Positions 17,917 to 25,894 are shown, numbered from the stretch's first letter. The stretch is 64,000 nucleotides of DNA from an uncultured Fibrobacter sp. (GCA_946414025.1 CAMKMX010000010.1:19444-83443), one strand, 5' to 3'. A program made the numbers and translations. The notes: generated by a model not told the origin, from the letters alone.

Positions 17917-20247
17917 ATGATTGTTACAGTGAAAAAGCGCGACGGCCGCGAGATGCCGTTTAACATCGAGAAGATTTCTGCCGCTATCGAGAAGGCTTTC
18001 CGCGCCTCTGGTGAATTGGATGAACAGATCAAGGCTTCCCAGGACCAGCTGAATTTGTTGGGAAACGACGACGTGCTTTCTAGCACGGCCCTCCAGGTGG
18101 CGGCAAGCGCCGTTGGCCTTTTGGAAGCCGAGGGCAAGGTAAAGCCCGAAATCGAGGAAATCCAGGACGCCGTTGAAAAGGCCCTGACCGAGGGCGGTTA
18201 TGCCGATACCGCCAAGAGCTACATCCTGTACCGTGCCGAGCGTACCCGCATCCGCGAAGTGAACACCCGCCTCATGCACACGCTCCGCGACATTACTTTC
18301 AGTTCCGCCAAGGAATCCGACCTCAAGCGCGAAAACGCGAACATCGACGGCGACACCGCCATGGGCACCATGCTCAAGTACGGCTCCGAATCGGCCAAGC
18401 ATTTCTACACCATGATGATGCTCAAGCCCGAGCACAGCCGCGCACACTCCGAGGGCGATATCCACATCCACGATTTGGACTTCTACTCCCTCACCATGAC
18501 CTGCTGCCAGATCGACCTGAAGAAACTGTTCAAGGGCGGTTTCAACACGGGTCACGGCCACCTGCGCGAACCCAAGGATATCCGCAGCTACGCGGCTCTT
18601 GCCGCCATTGCCATACAAAGTAACCAGAACGACCAGCACGGCGGCCAGTCCATTCCCAACTTCGACTACGCCATGGCCGACGGCGTGCGCATCACCTACC
18701 GCAAGGCCTATCTCTCCAACCTGGTGAAGGCCCTGATTCTCTTTACCGGCAAGGAAGAAGAGGAAATCATGCCGGTGGTCAAGAAGCTCCACTCCGAAAT
18801 GGCCGAGATGGGCATGGTGGCGACCCTCGTGCCCAACGAGAAGTTTGTGGAAGCCGAAGCTCGCGAACTTTCCAAGGTCTATGACACCGAAATCGTGATG
18901 AAGGCCCAGAAGTTTGCCGAGAAGCAGGCCTATGAAGAAACGGACAAGACAACCTTCCAGGCCATGGAAGCCTTCGTGCACAACCTGAACTCCATGCACA
19001 GCCGCGCCGGCGCCCAGACGCCGTTCTCTAGCATCAACTACGGCATGTGCACCGAGCCCGAAGCCCGCATGGTCATGCGTAACCTGCTGCTCACCACCGA
19101 CGAGGGCCTGGGCGGCGGCGAGACGGCCATTTTCCCCATCCAGATTTTCCGCGTCAAGGAAGGCATCAGCCTGAATCCTGGCGACCCCAACTACGACCTG
19201 TTCAAGCTGGCCTGCAAGGTGAGCGCGAAGCGCCTGTTCCCCAACTTCAGCTTCCAGGATGCCCCTTATAACCTGCAGTACTACAAGCCGGGCCACCCCG
19301 AAACGGAAATCTCTTACATGGGTTGCCGTACCCGCGTGATTGGCAACAACTACGACCCGACCCGCGAAATCAGCTTCGGCCGTGGCAACCTGAGCTTCAC
19401 CTCTATCAACCTGCCCCGCATCGCCATCAAGATGAAGTCCGTGGACCTGTTCTTCAAGGAACTGGACCGCATGCTGCAACTGGTGAGCGACCAGCTCATG
19501 GAACGCTTTGCTGTGCAGAGCCGTCGCAAGGTCAAGAACTTCCCCTTCCTCATGGGACAGGGCGTGTGGATCGATTCCGAAAAGCTGGGCTGGGAAGATA
19601 CCGTGGGCGAGGTCATCAAGCACGGCACCCTTTCCATCGGTTTCATTGGCCTTGCCGAAACCCTGGTGGCCCTTACCGGCAAGCACCACGGCGAATCCGA
19701 GGCTTCCCAGGAACTGGGCCTCAAGATTATCGGTCACATGCGTGAATTCTGCGACAAGGAATCCAAGCGCCTGGGCCTCAACTTCAGCTTGCTTGCAACA
19801 CCTGCCGAAGGTCTTTCCGGTCGCTTCGTGCGTATGGACAAGAAAAAGTTCGGCATTATCCCGGGTGTTACCGACCGCGACTACTACACCAACTCTTTCC
19901 ATGTGCCGGTGTACTACAAGATTTCTGCATTCAAGAAGCTCTCGCTTGAGGCTCCGTACCATGCGCTCACCAATGCGGGGCACATCAGCTACGTCGAACT
20001 CGATGGCGACCCGACGCAGAACCTGGACGCTTTCGAAAAGATCGTGCACCACATGGCGAAGGTGGGAATCGGCTACGGTTCCATCAACCATCCGGTGGAC
20101 CGTGACCCGGTTTGCGGATTCGTGGGTGTTATCGGAGACTGCTGCCCCCGCTGCGGACGTAGCGAAGGTCACGCCATTTCCGAGGCCAAGATCGAGGAAC
20201 TGCGCAAGCTTTACCCGGGTATGCCTGCGTTCAAGGGAATTAGATAA
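17917..20247 (+). CDS. nrdD: Anaerobic ribonucleoside-triphosphate reductase NrdD, body without glycyl-radical tail
   Basis: 776 residues. Class III enzyme reducing ribonucleotides to deoxyribonucleotides without oxygen. An ATP-cone occupies about 1-95 (VTVKKRDGREMPFNIEKI). The catalytic barrel carries HIHDLDFYSLTMTCCQ and NSMHSRAGAQTPFSSINYG, hallmark NrdD blocks. Near the end, four cysteines in VCGFVGVIGDCCPRCG form the zinc site. The protein then stops at GMPAFKGIR: the conserved R-x-T/C-G-Y segment holding the radical glycine is missing and is encoded by a separate gene 95 bases downstream. It is in another frame with its own ribosome-binding site. GTAAAAGT is a weak start signal. Confidence 0.93.
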   Translation: MIVTVKKRDGREMPFNIEKISAAIEKAFRASGELDEQIKASQDQLNLLGNDDVLSSTALQVAASAVGLLEAEGKVKPEIEEIQDAVEKALTEGGYADTAKSYILYRAERTRIREVNTRLMHTLRDITFSSAKESDLKRENANIDGDTAMGTMLKYGSESAKHFYTMMMLKPEHSRAHSEGDIHIHDLDFYSLTMTCCQIDLKKLFKGGFNTGHGHLREPKDIRSYAALAAIAIQSNQNDQHGGQSIPNFDYAMADGVRITYRKAYLSNLVKALILFTGKEEEEIMPVVKKLHSEMAEMGMVATLVPNEKFVEAEARELSKVYDTEIVMKAQKFAEKQAYEETDKTTFQAMEAFVHNLNSMHSRAGAQTPFSSINYGMCTEPEARMVMRNLLLTTDEGLGGGETAIFPIQIFRVKEGISLNPGDPNYDLFKLACKVSAKRLFPNFSFQDAPYNLQYYKPGHPETEISYMGCRTRVIGNNYDPTREISFGRGNLSFTSINLPRIAIKMKSVDLFFKELDRMLQLVSDQLMERFAVQSRRKVKNFPFLMGQGVWIDSEKLGWEDTVGEVIKHGTLSIGFIGLAETLVALTGKHHGESEASQELGLKIIGHMREFCDKESKRLGLNFSLLATPAEGLSGRFVRMDKKKFGIIPGVTDRDYYTNSFHVPVYYKISAFKKLSLEAPYHALTNAGHISYVELDGDPTQNLDAFEKIVHHMAKVGIGYGSINHPVDRDPVCGFVGVIGDCCPRCGRSEGHAISEAKIEELRKLYPGMPAFKGIR

Positions 20248-20251
20248 ATTC

Positions 20252-20325
20252 AGATTTTAGATTTCGGAGTTCGGAATTTGATGAATGAAAATAATTCTGA
20301 AATCTGAAATCCGAAATCATAATTA
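20252..20325. repeat. Imperfect inverted repeat between the two parts of NrdD
   Basis: CAGATTTTAGATTTCGGAGT and onward pairs imperfectly with AATTCTGAAATCTGAAATCC across a short A/T-rich loop (about 25-bp arms). A closely similar repeat lies at 44217-44283 at the 3' end of dsbD, so this is a dispersed intergenic element. Here it separates nrdD from the glycyl-radical gene. It could stabilise or process the mRNA, or mark the insertion that split an ancestral nrdD. Confidence 0.6.
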
Positions 20326-20342
20326 AACATAAGGAGGATAAC

Positions 20343-20489
20343 ATGTCTGAAAAAGAACTGAGCAAGTATGGTGAGGGTGTGGGTTTCGAACGCATCCGCC
20401 GCATCACCGGTTACCTGGTAGGTACCATCGACCGTTTCAATAACGCGAAGCGCGCCGAAGTGAACGACCGCGTAAAGCACGGGGTGTAA
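20343..20489 (+). CDS. Stand-alone glycyl-radical peptide of NrdD (48 residues)
   Basis: A 48-codon gene, ATG 20343 to TAA 20487-20489, with an excellent ribosome-binding site (AAGGAGG, 6 bases upstream). Residues 16-48 read ERIRRITGYLVGTIDRF, NNAKRAEVNDRVKHG, matching the C-terminus of full-length class III reductases. Gly23 in RITGY is the expected radical site made by NrdG. In this genome the radical loop must therefore dock onto NrdD as a separate subunit, comparable in idea to YfiD/GrcA for pyruvate formate-lyase. A sequencing frameshift is unlikely: a 95-base non-coding repeat and a strong start signal intervene. Confidence 0.9.
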   Translation: MSEKELSKYGEGVGFERIRRITGYLVGTIDRFNNAKRAEVNDRVKHGV

Positions 20490-20544
20490 TACGGAACAGC
20501 AAACTCCGAGACTCCGCATCGCGGGAATCGAGCCGGAATCCTTC

Positions 20545-21060
20545 GTGGACGGGCCCGGTATCCGCATGACGATTTTCACCCAGGGCTGTCATCACCATTG
20601 CCCCGGTTGCCAGAACCCGCAGACCCACGACTTTGCAGGCGGGCACTTTATCGACATCGAAGAGATTCTTGCGATGATCGACGAGAACCCCCTGCTGGAC
20701 GGTGTCACTTTCAGCGGTGGCGACCCTATGGAGCAATCGGCGGCCCTGATCCCGCTGGCCCGCGAAATCAAGGAACGGGGTATGAACCTGATTATCTACA
20801 CGGGTTATACCTACGAACGCCTCATGGAACTGAAGGACGAGCGTCCGGACTTTTTCGAGCTGCTCACCTTTGCCGACATCTTGATTGACGGCCCCTTCGT
20901 GATGGCGAAGCGTTCCCTGGAACTCAAGTTCCGCGGCTCCAGCAACCAGCGTATCATCGATGTGCCCGAAAGCCTCGCCCAGGGCCGTGTGGTGCTGCAC
21001 CAGATCCAGCTGGACGAAATGGCGGAGCGGGAACCGCTTGCCGTCAAGTGCGCCGTTTAG
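20545..21060 (+). CDS. nrdG: Anaerobic ribonucleotide reductase activase NrdG
   Basis: Radical SAM enzyme that installs the glycyl radical on NrdD. CX3CX2C (CHHHCPGC) binds the 4Fe-4S cluster; GGD in TFSGGDPME contacts SAM. The GTG at 20545 is the first standard start codon in the frame (171 residues), but similarity continues upstream: codons from 20491 read TEQQTPRLRIAGIEPESF directly before VDGPGIR, the normal NrdG N-terminus. No ATG, GTG or TTG exists between the in-frame stop at 20473 and 20545. Either a non-standard start is used, or ribosomes shift from the 48-codon gene, whose stop at 20487-20489 lies in the adjacent frame. Overlaps the convergent rhomboid gene by 4 bases. Confidence 0.88.
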   Translation: MDGPGIRMTIFTQGCHHHCPGCQNPQTHDFAGGHFIDIEEILAMIDENPLLDGVTFSGGDPMEQSAALIPLAREIKERGMNLIIYTGYTYERLMELKDERPDFFELLTFADILIDGPFVMAKRSLELKFRGSSNQRIIDVPESLAQGRVVLHQIQLDEMAEREPLAVKCAV

Positions 21061-22043
21061 CCCAGCGCCAGTTTCCAGGCCAGCAGGTAAAGCCCGTAAT
21101 AGAACAACAAACCAACACCGTCTGCGCTCGAAAGGGGAGTCCCCCAGCGCAGACTCTTTTTTTTCGGTATGAACCCGCAGAAAAGTCCTGCCACGAACCC
21201 GTAGGCGTGTCCCAGGATGTCGGCGTTCTCTCCAAGCCCGAGGAACACCGCCAGTGACGCCGCCCCGCACAGGGGCGCGAACCTGCGGAGCATCCCGTGG
21301 CTCTCCTTGGGCATCAGCCGGAACTCGATGACGGCGAGGCACCCGATGGCGGCGAACACGAAGGTGGAAAAACCCAGGGAGTGAAAATCCGTCTGTACCG
21401 TGGCCGACACACAGAGGTTTGCCACGGCGGCGGCCACGGCGATGAAGGGTACTAGCCTAAGGAGCGGAATGCGGAAGGTAATCATGTTCATTACGATGTA
21501 TCCGCAGAGCAGGTTCGACGCCAAATGCCTGGCGTCGCCGTGCAGGGTCTGTGCGGTAAGGCTCCGCCACCATTCCCCCTTCAGGACCTTGGCTGCGTCG
21601 GAGACCCCTTCGCTGTGGAGGTTTATTTTGTCCGTGAATTGCAGCAGTGTTACGAGAATGGGGGCAAGCAGCACCCACAGGGGCTGCAGGCTGAAACTCA
21701 GCGGTATGGGCGGGTTCTCTTCCTTCGGAGGATTTTCCCTGTGGTACAGTTCCAGTTGCAGCCTTGCCGCACCCTCCATCTCCGGCACAATGAAAATTTG
21801 GAACGGCCCTTCTTCAGAACGCACAAGTCTGTGCTCGATTCCCTGGGAAAGTAGCACTAGACTGTCGTCCCGCACCTGCCGGAAAGTTCCTTCGGATACC
21901 TGCACCGTTTCGGGGTATTCGGGCGTTTCCTGCTGTTCCGCAGGCGGCACAGGCTGTGCAGATGCCGCCGTAAACGCTTCCGTAGAACCTTCGGGAGGCT
22001 TGCGCATATAGCGGGGCCTAAGCGGCGACATCAGGCGTGGCAT
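21057..22043 (-). CDS. Rhomboid-family intramembrane serine protease
   Basis: 328 residues. A soluble N-terminal region (about 1-120, Pro-rich start) precedes six or seven membrane helices. Rhomboid features are present: WWRSLTAQTLHGDARHLASN (loop L1 arginine and the HxxxN helix, N177), catalytic Ser226 in LGFSTF, and catalytic His279 in LGHAYGFVAG. It should cut membrane proteins within or next to their helices; the substrate is unknown. ATTGCATGCC-type context with GAGGAGGATT precedes the start. Tail-to-tail with nrdG (4-base overlap). Confidence 0.85.
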   Translation of the reverse strand: MPRLMSPLRPRYMRKPPEGSTEAFTAASAQPVPPAEQQETPEYPETVQVSEGTFRQVRDDSLVLLSQGIEHRLVRSEEGPFQIFIVPEMEGAARLQLELYHRENPPKEENPPIPLSFSLQPLWVLLAPILVTLLQFTDKINLHSEGVSDAAKVLKGEWWRSLTAQTLHGDARHLASNLLCGYIVMNMITFRIPLLRLVPFIAVAAAVANLCVSATVQTDFHSLGFSTFVFAAIGCLAVIEFRLMPKESHGMLRRFAPLCGAASLAVFLGLGENADILGHAYGFVAGLFCGFIPKKKSLRWGTPLSSADGVGLLFYYGLYLLAWKLALG

Positions 22044-22161
22044 GCAATCCTCCTCGGGTGAACATCGGGAATATACAAAAATTTTATTGGGCGTTCCCCC
22101 GGCCCTTATGCTAGCGTTGAGGGGCCGGGGTCGGGCTCTGCTCGCCTTCGGCTCGTCAAGC

Positions 22162-22227
22162 CTTGCGATTTGTCGTCATGGCGGGCTTGACCCGCCATCT
22201 AGAATAACGATTGTGTCAAATCGCAAG
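22162..22227. repeat. Compound inverted repeat
   Basis: Outer arms CTTGCGATTTG (22162-22172) and CAAATCGCAAG (22217-22227) pair perfectly over 11 bp. Inside lies ATGGCGGG-CTTGA-CCCGCCAT (22178-22198). The inner GTCATGGCGGGCTTGACCCG motif is a widespread kind of dispersed bacterial palindrome. It sits in the 691-base gap between the rhomboid gene and the first island gene. The sequence 22228-22450 beside it has no gene I can support. Confidence 0.7.
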
Positions 22228-22463
22228 TCTCGCCACTTCGTGCGACGATCCCTAACGCAAAAGCAGGTGAGGAGCGTAAACCTATTTTTACGCATTTGTG
22301 CGGTTTTTAAGGTATTCCAAGATTTACTGATAAATAGAAATCGCCCCAAAGGCGGTTAAAAATGGCAGCAGGCGGCCCGAATTCATGAATGAATCCAGAA
22401 TGGCGCGAAAAATCAGTGCTATATTTATGGAGACATAATGAATTAGAGTAGAATCTTGTTCCT

Positions 22464-22604
22464 GTATTGAAAAGTCTGGTAAACTTGAAGTTAGCAGGGA
22501 ACAGATCGATACTCGCACCCTATGGTGCGGGTCGTCTGTTGCTTATTGCTAACAGGTTTACCAGAGCCTTCAATACATAAGCCTTGCGACTACGCACCTT
22601 TTTT
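22464..22604 (+). ncRNA. Large multi-stem element with two mutually exclusive folds (E1)
   Basis: Fold A spans 22464-22576. Five perfect stems (8, 9, 6, 5 and 6 bp) stack on one axis with small internal loops: GTATTGAA/TTCAATAC, CTGGTAAAC/GTTTACCAG, TTAGCA/TGCTAA, AACAG/CTGTT, CGCACC/GGTGCG. Fold B uses the 3' strand differently: GGTGCG (22524-22529) with CGCACC (22593-22598), GTCG with CGAC, GCTTAT with ATAAGC, ending in six T (22599-22604), so it looks like a terminator. The folds cannot coexist, as in an attenuator or riboswitch. It lies 131 bases before an unknown membrane-protein gene. I recognise no known family; a recombination site is an alternative. Confidence 0.6.
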
Positions 22605-22634
22605 ATTCCCAAAAATCGTGCGGAGAGGTTGCGG

Positions 22635-22671
22635 TGTCATTGCGAGGAACGCAAGTGACGAGGCAATCCGT
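22635..22671. repeat. REP-like palindrome (TGTCATTGCGAGG type)
   Basis: TGTCATTGCGAGGAACGCAA is followed by GTGACGAGGCAATCCGTG; ATTGC and GCAAT pair around an inner GCG/CGC region. The same family recurs at 55093-55131, again beside a folded element of the E1 type. A 13-base hairpin CCGCC-TTT-GGCGG follows at 22709-22721, just before the next gene. Confidence 0.65.
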
Positions 22672-22734
22672 GTCTGTAGGTTGTTGAATGAGAATTCTAC
22701 TCGTAAGCCGCCTTTGGCGGAAAGGGATGATGAT

Positions 22735-23355
22735 ATGAAGAGATGCCTAAAAGGTGTGGATTCCATGAAGAGAGCGATAAAGTTATTGCCCTATGTGCTG
22801 ATTATCGTTTTTTGGGCCGCCGCATATGGTTTTGGTAATATAAACAATCCCCCTATGTTCCCGGAATATTTCGCGGAACAGAAATATGATAGCGAGGAAT
22901 TTTCTTTGTATCCATCCCAATTTGTAATTCATTCAGATAAGGGAGATTTTTCTTATAGTGTACTTTTGAATGAAGATAAAGAAGCGTTAAGGCATGTGAT
23001 TCGTATTTTGAATTATGTGGAAAGGACTCAACAGGCAGAGTGGCCTTCAATTCAACGAAAAATAGCGCTATGTAACGGAGTCACTTGCGGAGACACTTTG
23101 AATCTTAATCTAAGAGAAGGAGATTCCCTTTTGGTGAATGTGTACATAAATGGAGAAATGTTTGATTTGATTGCTTATTATCCGGCAACGACTCCAACCT
23201 ACATTTTTGTATGGATTATGTCAACCTCCTCTATTTGGGGAGTTCTTCTTGTTGGCATTATCGGCTTTCTTTGGAATTATAAGAAACAATCTAATAAATT
23301 AGAAAAGGAAATCCCTGTTTATTCTGCGTCTAGAAATGATGAGAAGGAGGCTTAA
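22735..23355 (+). CDS. Membrane-anchored protein of unknown function
   Basis: 206 residues from the ATG at 22735 (GGAAAGGG upstream); an ATG at 22765 (AAGGTG upstream) would give 196. An N-terminal helix (LLPYVLIIVFWAAAYGFG), an extracytoplasmic domain of about 130 residues with one Cys pair (CNGVTCG), and a second helix near the end (FVWIMSTSSIWGVLLVGIIGF). The AT-rich composition differs from the core genes around it. First of three consecutive membrane-protein genes; the next start lies 1 base past its stop. I do not recognise the family. Confidence 0.6.
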   Translation: MKRCLKGVDSMKRAIKLLPYVLIIVFWAAAYGFGNINNPPMFPEYFAEQKYDSEEFSLYPSQFVIHSDKGDFSYSVLLNEDKEALRHVIRILNYVERTQQAEWPSIQRKIALCNGVTCGDTLNLNLREGDSLLVNVYINGEMFDLIAYYPATTPTYIFVWIMSTSSIWGVLLVGIIGFLWNYKKQSNKLEKEIPVYSASRNDEKEA

Positions 23356-23356
23356 A

Positions 23357-23920
23357 ATGGCTTTTGACTTGGAAAAAGAAGAAGCGAAATATCGCGAAGA
23401 AAGAGCACGTCGTTTTACGAATAATGCCGTAAATCAGGAATCAACTGTGGAGAGAGATGACGGCAAAACCACACAAATTATAGACGAGTCTGCGGGAACC
23501 CCATTTAGTGAAACCTTTATGTGGTCCGCGTTTTTTGGTGGCCCAATTATCAGTTATTTGGCACATCTTTCAGAAATAAGACGTTCAAGAAAGTCTTATT
23601 TCTGGGTGGTCTTCGGTATTTGTCTTGTTCCTCGTGTTGTTGTTCAGGGAATAAATCGAGCTGTTGAGCATGCGGCTGACAAATTCATAGTCAATATGAA
23701 TAACGTTGACATTGCCTATTATGCTTGTTGCGCTTTAGAAACATTATTGATTGTTGCGTTTAATCTTTTTATGGCTTTCGTTGCTGCACAACGTTTTGGA
23801 AAAATATGCCCTTATTGCGATGCTGACAAGTACAATAAAATGGAAAGAAATGGTGTGATTGCAGGTGCCGTTTTTTGGCTTATATTGTGCACTCTAAATT
23901 TTTTTCGTTCAATGGGGTAA
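23357..23920 (+). CDS. Membrane protein of unknown function with CxxC
   Basis: 187 residues starting MAFDLEKEEAKY, with AAGGAGG 8 bases upstream inside the end of the preceding gene, so translation is probably coupled. A charged N-terminal helix, then about four hydrophobic segments, and a CPYCDADKYNK motif before the last helix that could bind a metal. AT-rich. Family not recognised; the context points to an accessory operon. Confidence 0.6.
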   Translation: MAFDLEKEEAKYREERARRFTNNAVNQESTVERDDGKTTQIIDESAGTPFSETFMWSAFFGGPIISYLAHLSEIRRSRKSYFWVVFGICLVPRVVVQGINRAVEHAADKFIVNMNNVDIAYYACCALETLLIVAFNLFMAFVAAQRFGKICPYCDADKYNKMERNGVIAGAVFWLILCTLNFFRSMG

Positions 23921-23926
23921 GTAAAA

Positions 23927-25063
23927 ATGAGAAAAATACTTTCAAAGAAAGCGGCACGCATACTAGCATTAATCTTATTCATTGTTGTTCTGTTTTTTGC
24001 TTATCTTAAGTTTTTCTTGAATGAATCATCTGCAATTGTTATGTCAATTGTGGTGGTGATTACGTTAGCTGTTTGGATACTCTATTTTTTGAAAAAAAAG
24101 GATGTTATTGAGGAAGATATTACTGATTTTCTGAAAGATAGTTGGATAATTGTGTTGTTCGGAATGCTTTTTTGTTGGGGAATAATAATTGCTTTGTTCC
24201 TTTCAGTTGAAAAAATATCACCCGAAAAAACCGTTGAAACAATTCAAGCGCAAAGACTTCCTGACAGGGAAATTTCAAAACGAATGTCATGTGATTCAAT
24301 TCAACGTTTTGTTGAACACGATGTATCTCTTGACACGATCAAGCATTATCGATATAGTTGGGGAATTATGAGAAATCATGATGATACGATAAAACACAAA
24401 AATCCCGTTTTTTCATATACACAACTGAATAGACAATATAGTATGATGCCTGAAACATATGTTGATGGATATAAGCTAAAATGTGGAGAACAAATTCTTG
24501 TGGATGTGCAGAAAAAATATTTCGAAGGTAGCAAATCTAAACCATTTACTCGATTCATTATAATGGAATATAACGAAAATGGGGTGAGAACATATTCTCA
24601 ATTTGAAAACGAACCTCAATCAGAAAAGGATGAATCCAATCTTTACGATCTTTTCTTTGATGGTGCTCGCGCCCAATGGTATGATACTGTAATTGTTCCG
24701 CAGTTTTATTGCTCTTTGCCTGCAACACCCTCGAAAATTCAACAAATTTTTAGAAGCGTTAGAAACAATGATGCAAGATACATAGGAGGAGACGAATCCC
24801 AATCTGCCAACTATTCTACACGAGAAGAAGCTTATGATTTTTGTGATGCGGTGTGTAAAAAAACTGCTGATAAATTATTGTCTGGTTTTAACTATACAGA
24901 ATATAAAGCGTGTTTGTCGACCATTGAAGTTTATCGCACCTACAAACAAGAGAAACGTCCTTGTGGTACCGCAAAAATAACGGTAAACAGAACTCGTGGC
25001 TTTTTGTCAAGACGCCCGTATTCTTGCAATTCGACGGGAACTTGGGACATGATTAGAGAATAG
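23927..25063 (+). CDS. Membrane protein of unknown function with large C-terminal domain
   Basis: 378 residues, 6 bases after the preceding gene. Three membrane helices in the first ~95 residues (ILALILFIVVLFFAYLKFF; IVMSIVVVITLAVWILYFL; WIIVLFGMLFCWGIIIALFL), then about 280 soluble residues with several Cys and many Tyr/Asn, ending in a basic Cys-containing tail. AT-rich like its neighbours. No family recognised. The 266 bases that follow (25064-25329) hold a possible hairpin (CGGAATAA 25218-25225 / TTATTCCG 25239-25246) but no gene. Confidence 0.6.
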   Translation: MRKILSKKAARILALILFIVVLFFAYLKFFLNESSAIVMSIVVVITLAVWILYFLKKKDVIEEDITDFLKDSWIIVLFGMLFCWGIIIALFLSVEKISPEKTVETIQAQRLPDREISKRMSCDSIQRFVEHDVSLDTIKHYRYSWGIMRNHDDTIKHKNPVFSYTQLNRQYSMMPETYVDGYKLKCGEQILVDVQKKYFEGSKSKPFTRFIIMEYNENGVRTYSQFENEPQSEKDESNLYDLFFDGARAQWYDTVIVPQFYCSLPATPSKIQQIFRSVRNNDARYIGGDESQSANYSTREEAYDFCDAVCKKTADKLLSGFNYTEYKACLSTIEVYRTYKQEKRPCGTAKITVNRTRGFLSRRPYSCNSTGTWDMIRE

Positions 25064-25329
25064 GGAAAGGGCAACAGCCCGATTTACGGAAAGTAAAATT
25101 TTTTGCAGAAAATCTTGCTTTGGGTGAAAGAAAAATATATATTTCATAATAGTAAATGACCTTGCCATTGATAAAGCTCTGTCGTAAGTTAGATTTGTTT
25201 ATGACGAGCTGCAAGAGCGGAATAATCGTGTACATTGGTTATTCCGATTCCCAGAATGGTCCGGACGGGCGGACAAAATCAAAAAATAATTTAATCCTAG
25301 ACTGAGTCTGGAAGGGAAAAAAGGTCATT

Positions 25330-25800
25330 ATGACACTTAATGAATATACTAAAATAGTTGTAGCAAAACGAAATAAATTGGCGTTACGGGATAAAACTAA
25401 TGTAGTCATTCCATATTCAAATGCTTGTGATTATTATAGAAATCATTTGCCGAAAGGCCCCACCGGAGCAAGTATAGATGAAAATATTTCTGAGATTTTA
25501 GATTGGAATATTTTTTCAATAATTCCGTTCGTGAAGGCTGTTAATACTCATCAGCGATGGGATTACAAGGATCAAGGCCCTTACGAAGATTTTGGAAATG
25601 TGAATTATGGTGCTACTGGGCGAGCCGCAGGAATTCCAAGGGCAATCCTCCAAGTTGGGGCTGGGCTTGCGCAATACAAAGATGGGACTCATAAACCAGA
25701 ATATGGTTCTTTCTTTTCATCAACTTTTGGAGATGATCCAAAAGATCAAGAACAAATAAAACTAGGTATGGACTATTTTGATGCTTGCTTTGAAAAATAA
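25330..25800 (+). CDS. Polymorphic toxin type 44 domain protein
   Basis: 156 residues, essentially a single domain. RWDYKDQG, YEDFGNVNYGATGRAAGIP and FGDDPKDQEQIKLGMDYF (residues 77-150) match what I know of bacterial toxin 44 domains (Pfam PF15607), usually found at the C-terminus of secreted polymorphic toxins and predicted to be a peptidase or nuclease-like effector. Here the domain is free-standing, with no signal peptide and no RHS, PAAR or LXG leader, so delivery is unclear. An overlapping small gene and a candidate immunity gene follow. A weak AAAAAAGG lies before the start. Confidence 0.65.
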   Translation: MTLNEYTKIVVAKRNKLALRDKTNVVIPYSNACDYYRNHLPKGPTGASIDENISEILDWNIFSIIPFVKAVNTHQRWDYKDQGPYEDFGNVNYGATGRAAGIPRAILQVGAGLAQYKDGTHKPEYGSFFSSTFGDDPKDQEQIKLGMDYFDACFEK

Positions 25801-25894
25801 CTTTTTCAGAAAATTATTAAAATGGTGTGCACTTTTCGTGTACATCTTTTTAGTGGTTGCTGGAATTTTTTTTGCGGCAATGAAATTGTTATGA
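25781..25894 (+). CDS. 37-residue membrane peptide overlapping the toxin gene
   Basis: A 37-codon frame begins at the ATG 25781 inside the last seven codons of the toxin gene. Its TGA (25892-25894) overlaps the ATG of the next gene (25891), the typical ATGA coupling. The peptide has a basic N-terminus (NNFFRKLLKW) and one strong membrane helix (CALFVYIFLVVAGIFFAAM). The double overlap argues that it is translated. It might be an accessory to the immunity protein or part of the toxin-neutralising unit. Similarity unknown. Confidence 0.5.
   Translation: MLALKNNFFRKLLKWCALFVYIFLVVAGIFFAAMKLL

Noticed and set aside
17815..20172. 785-residue open frame antisense to nrdD
   Set aside because: It mirrors nrdD codons exactly, has no start signal and consists of His/Val/Leu-rich sequence typical of antisense frames; nrdD on the plus strand has clear motifs.
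22464..22576. Integron attC site
   Set aside because: Long imperfect palindrome before small AT-rich genes is suggestive, but no RYYYAAC/GTTRRRY core boxes at the ends and no integrase gene are visible.
22464..22604. Retron msr-msd RNA
   Set aside because: The long hairpin looks similar in outline, but no reverse transcriptase gene follows within the island.
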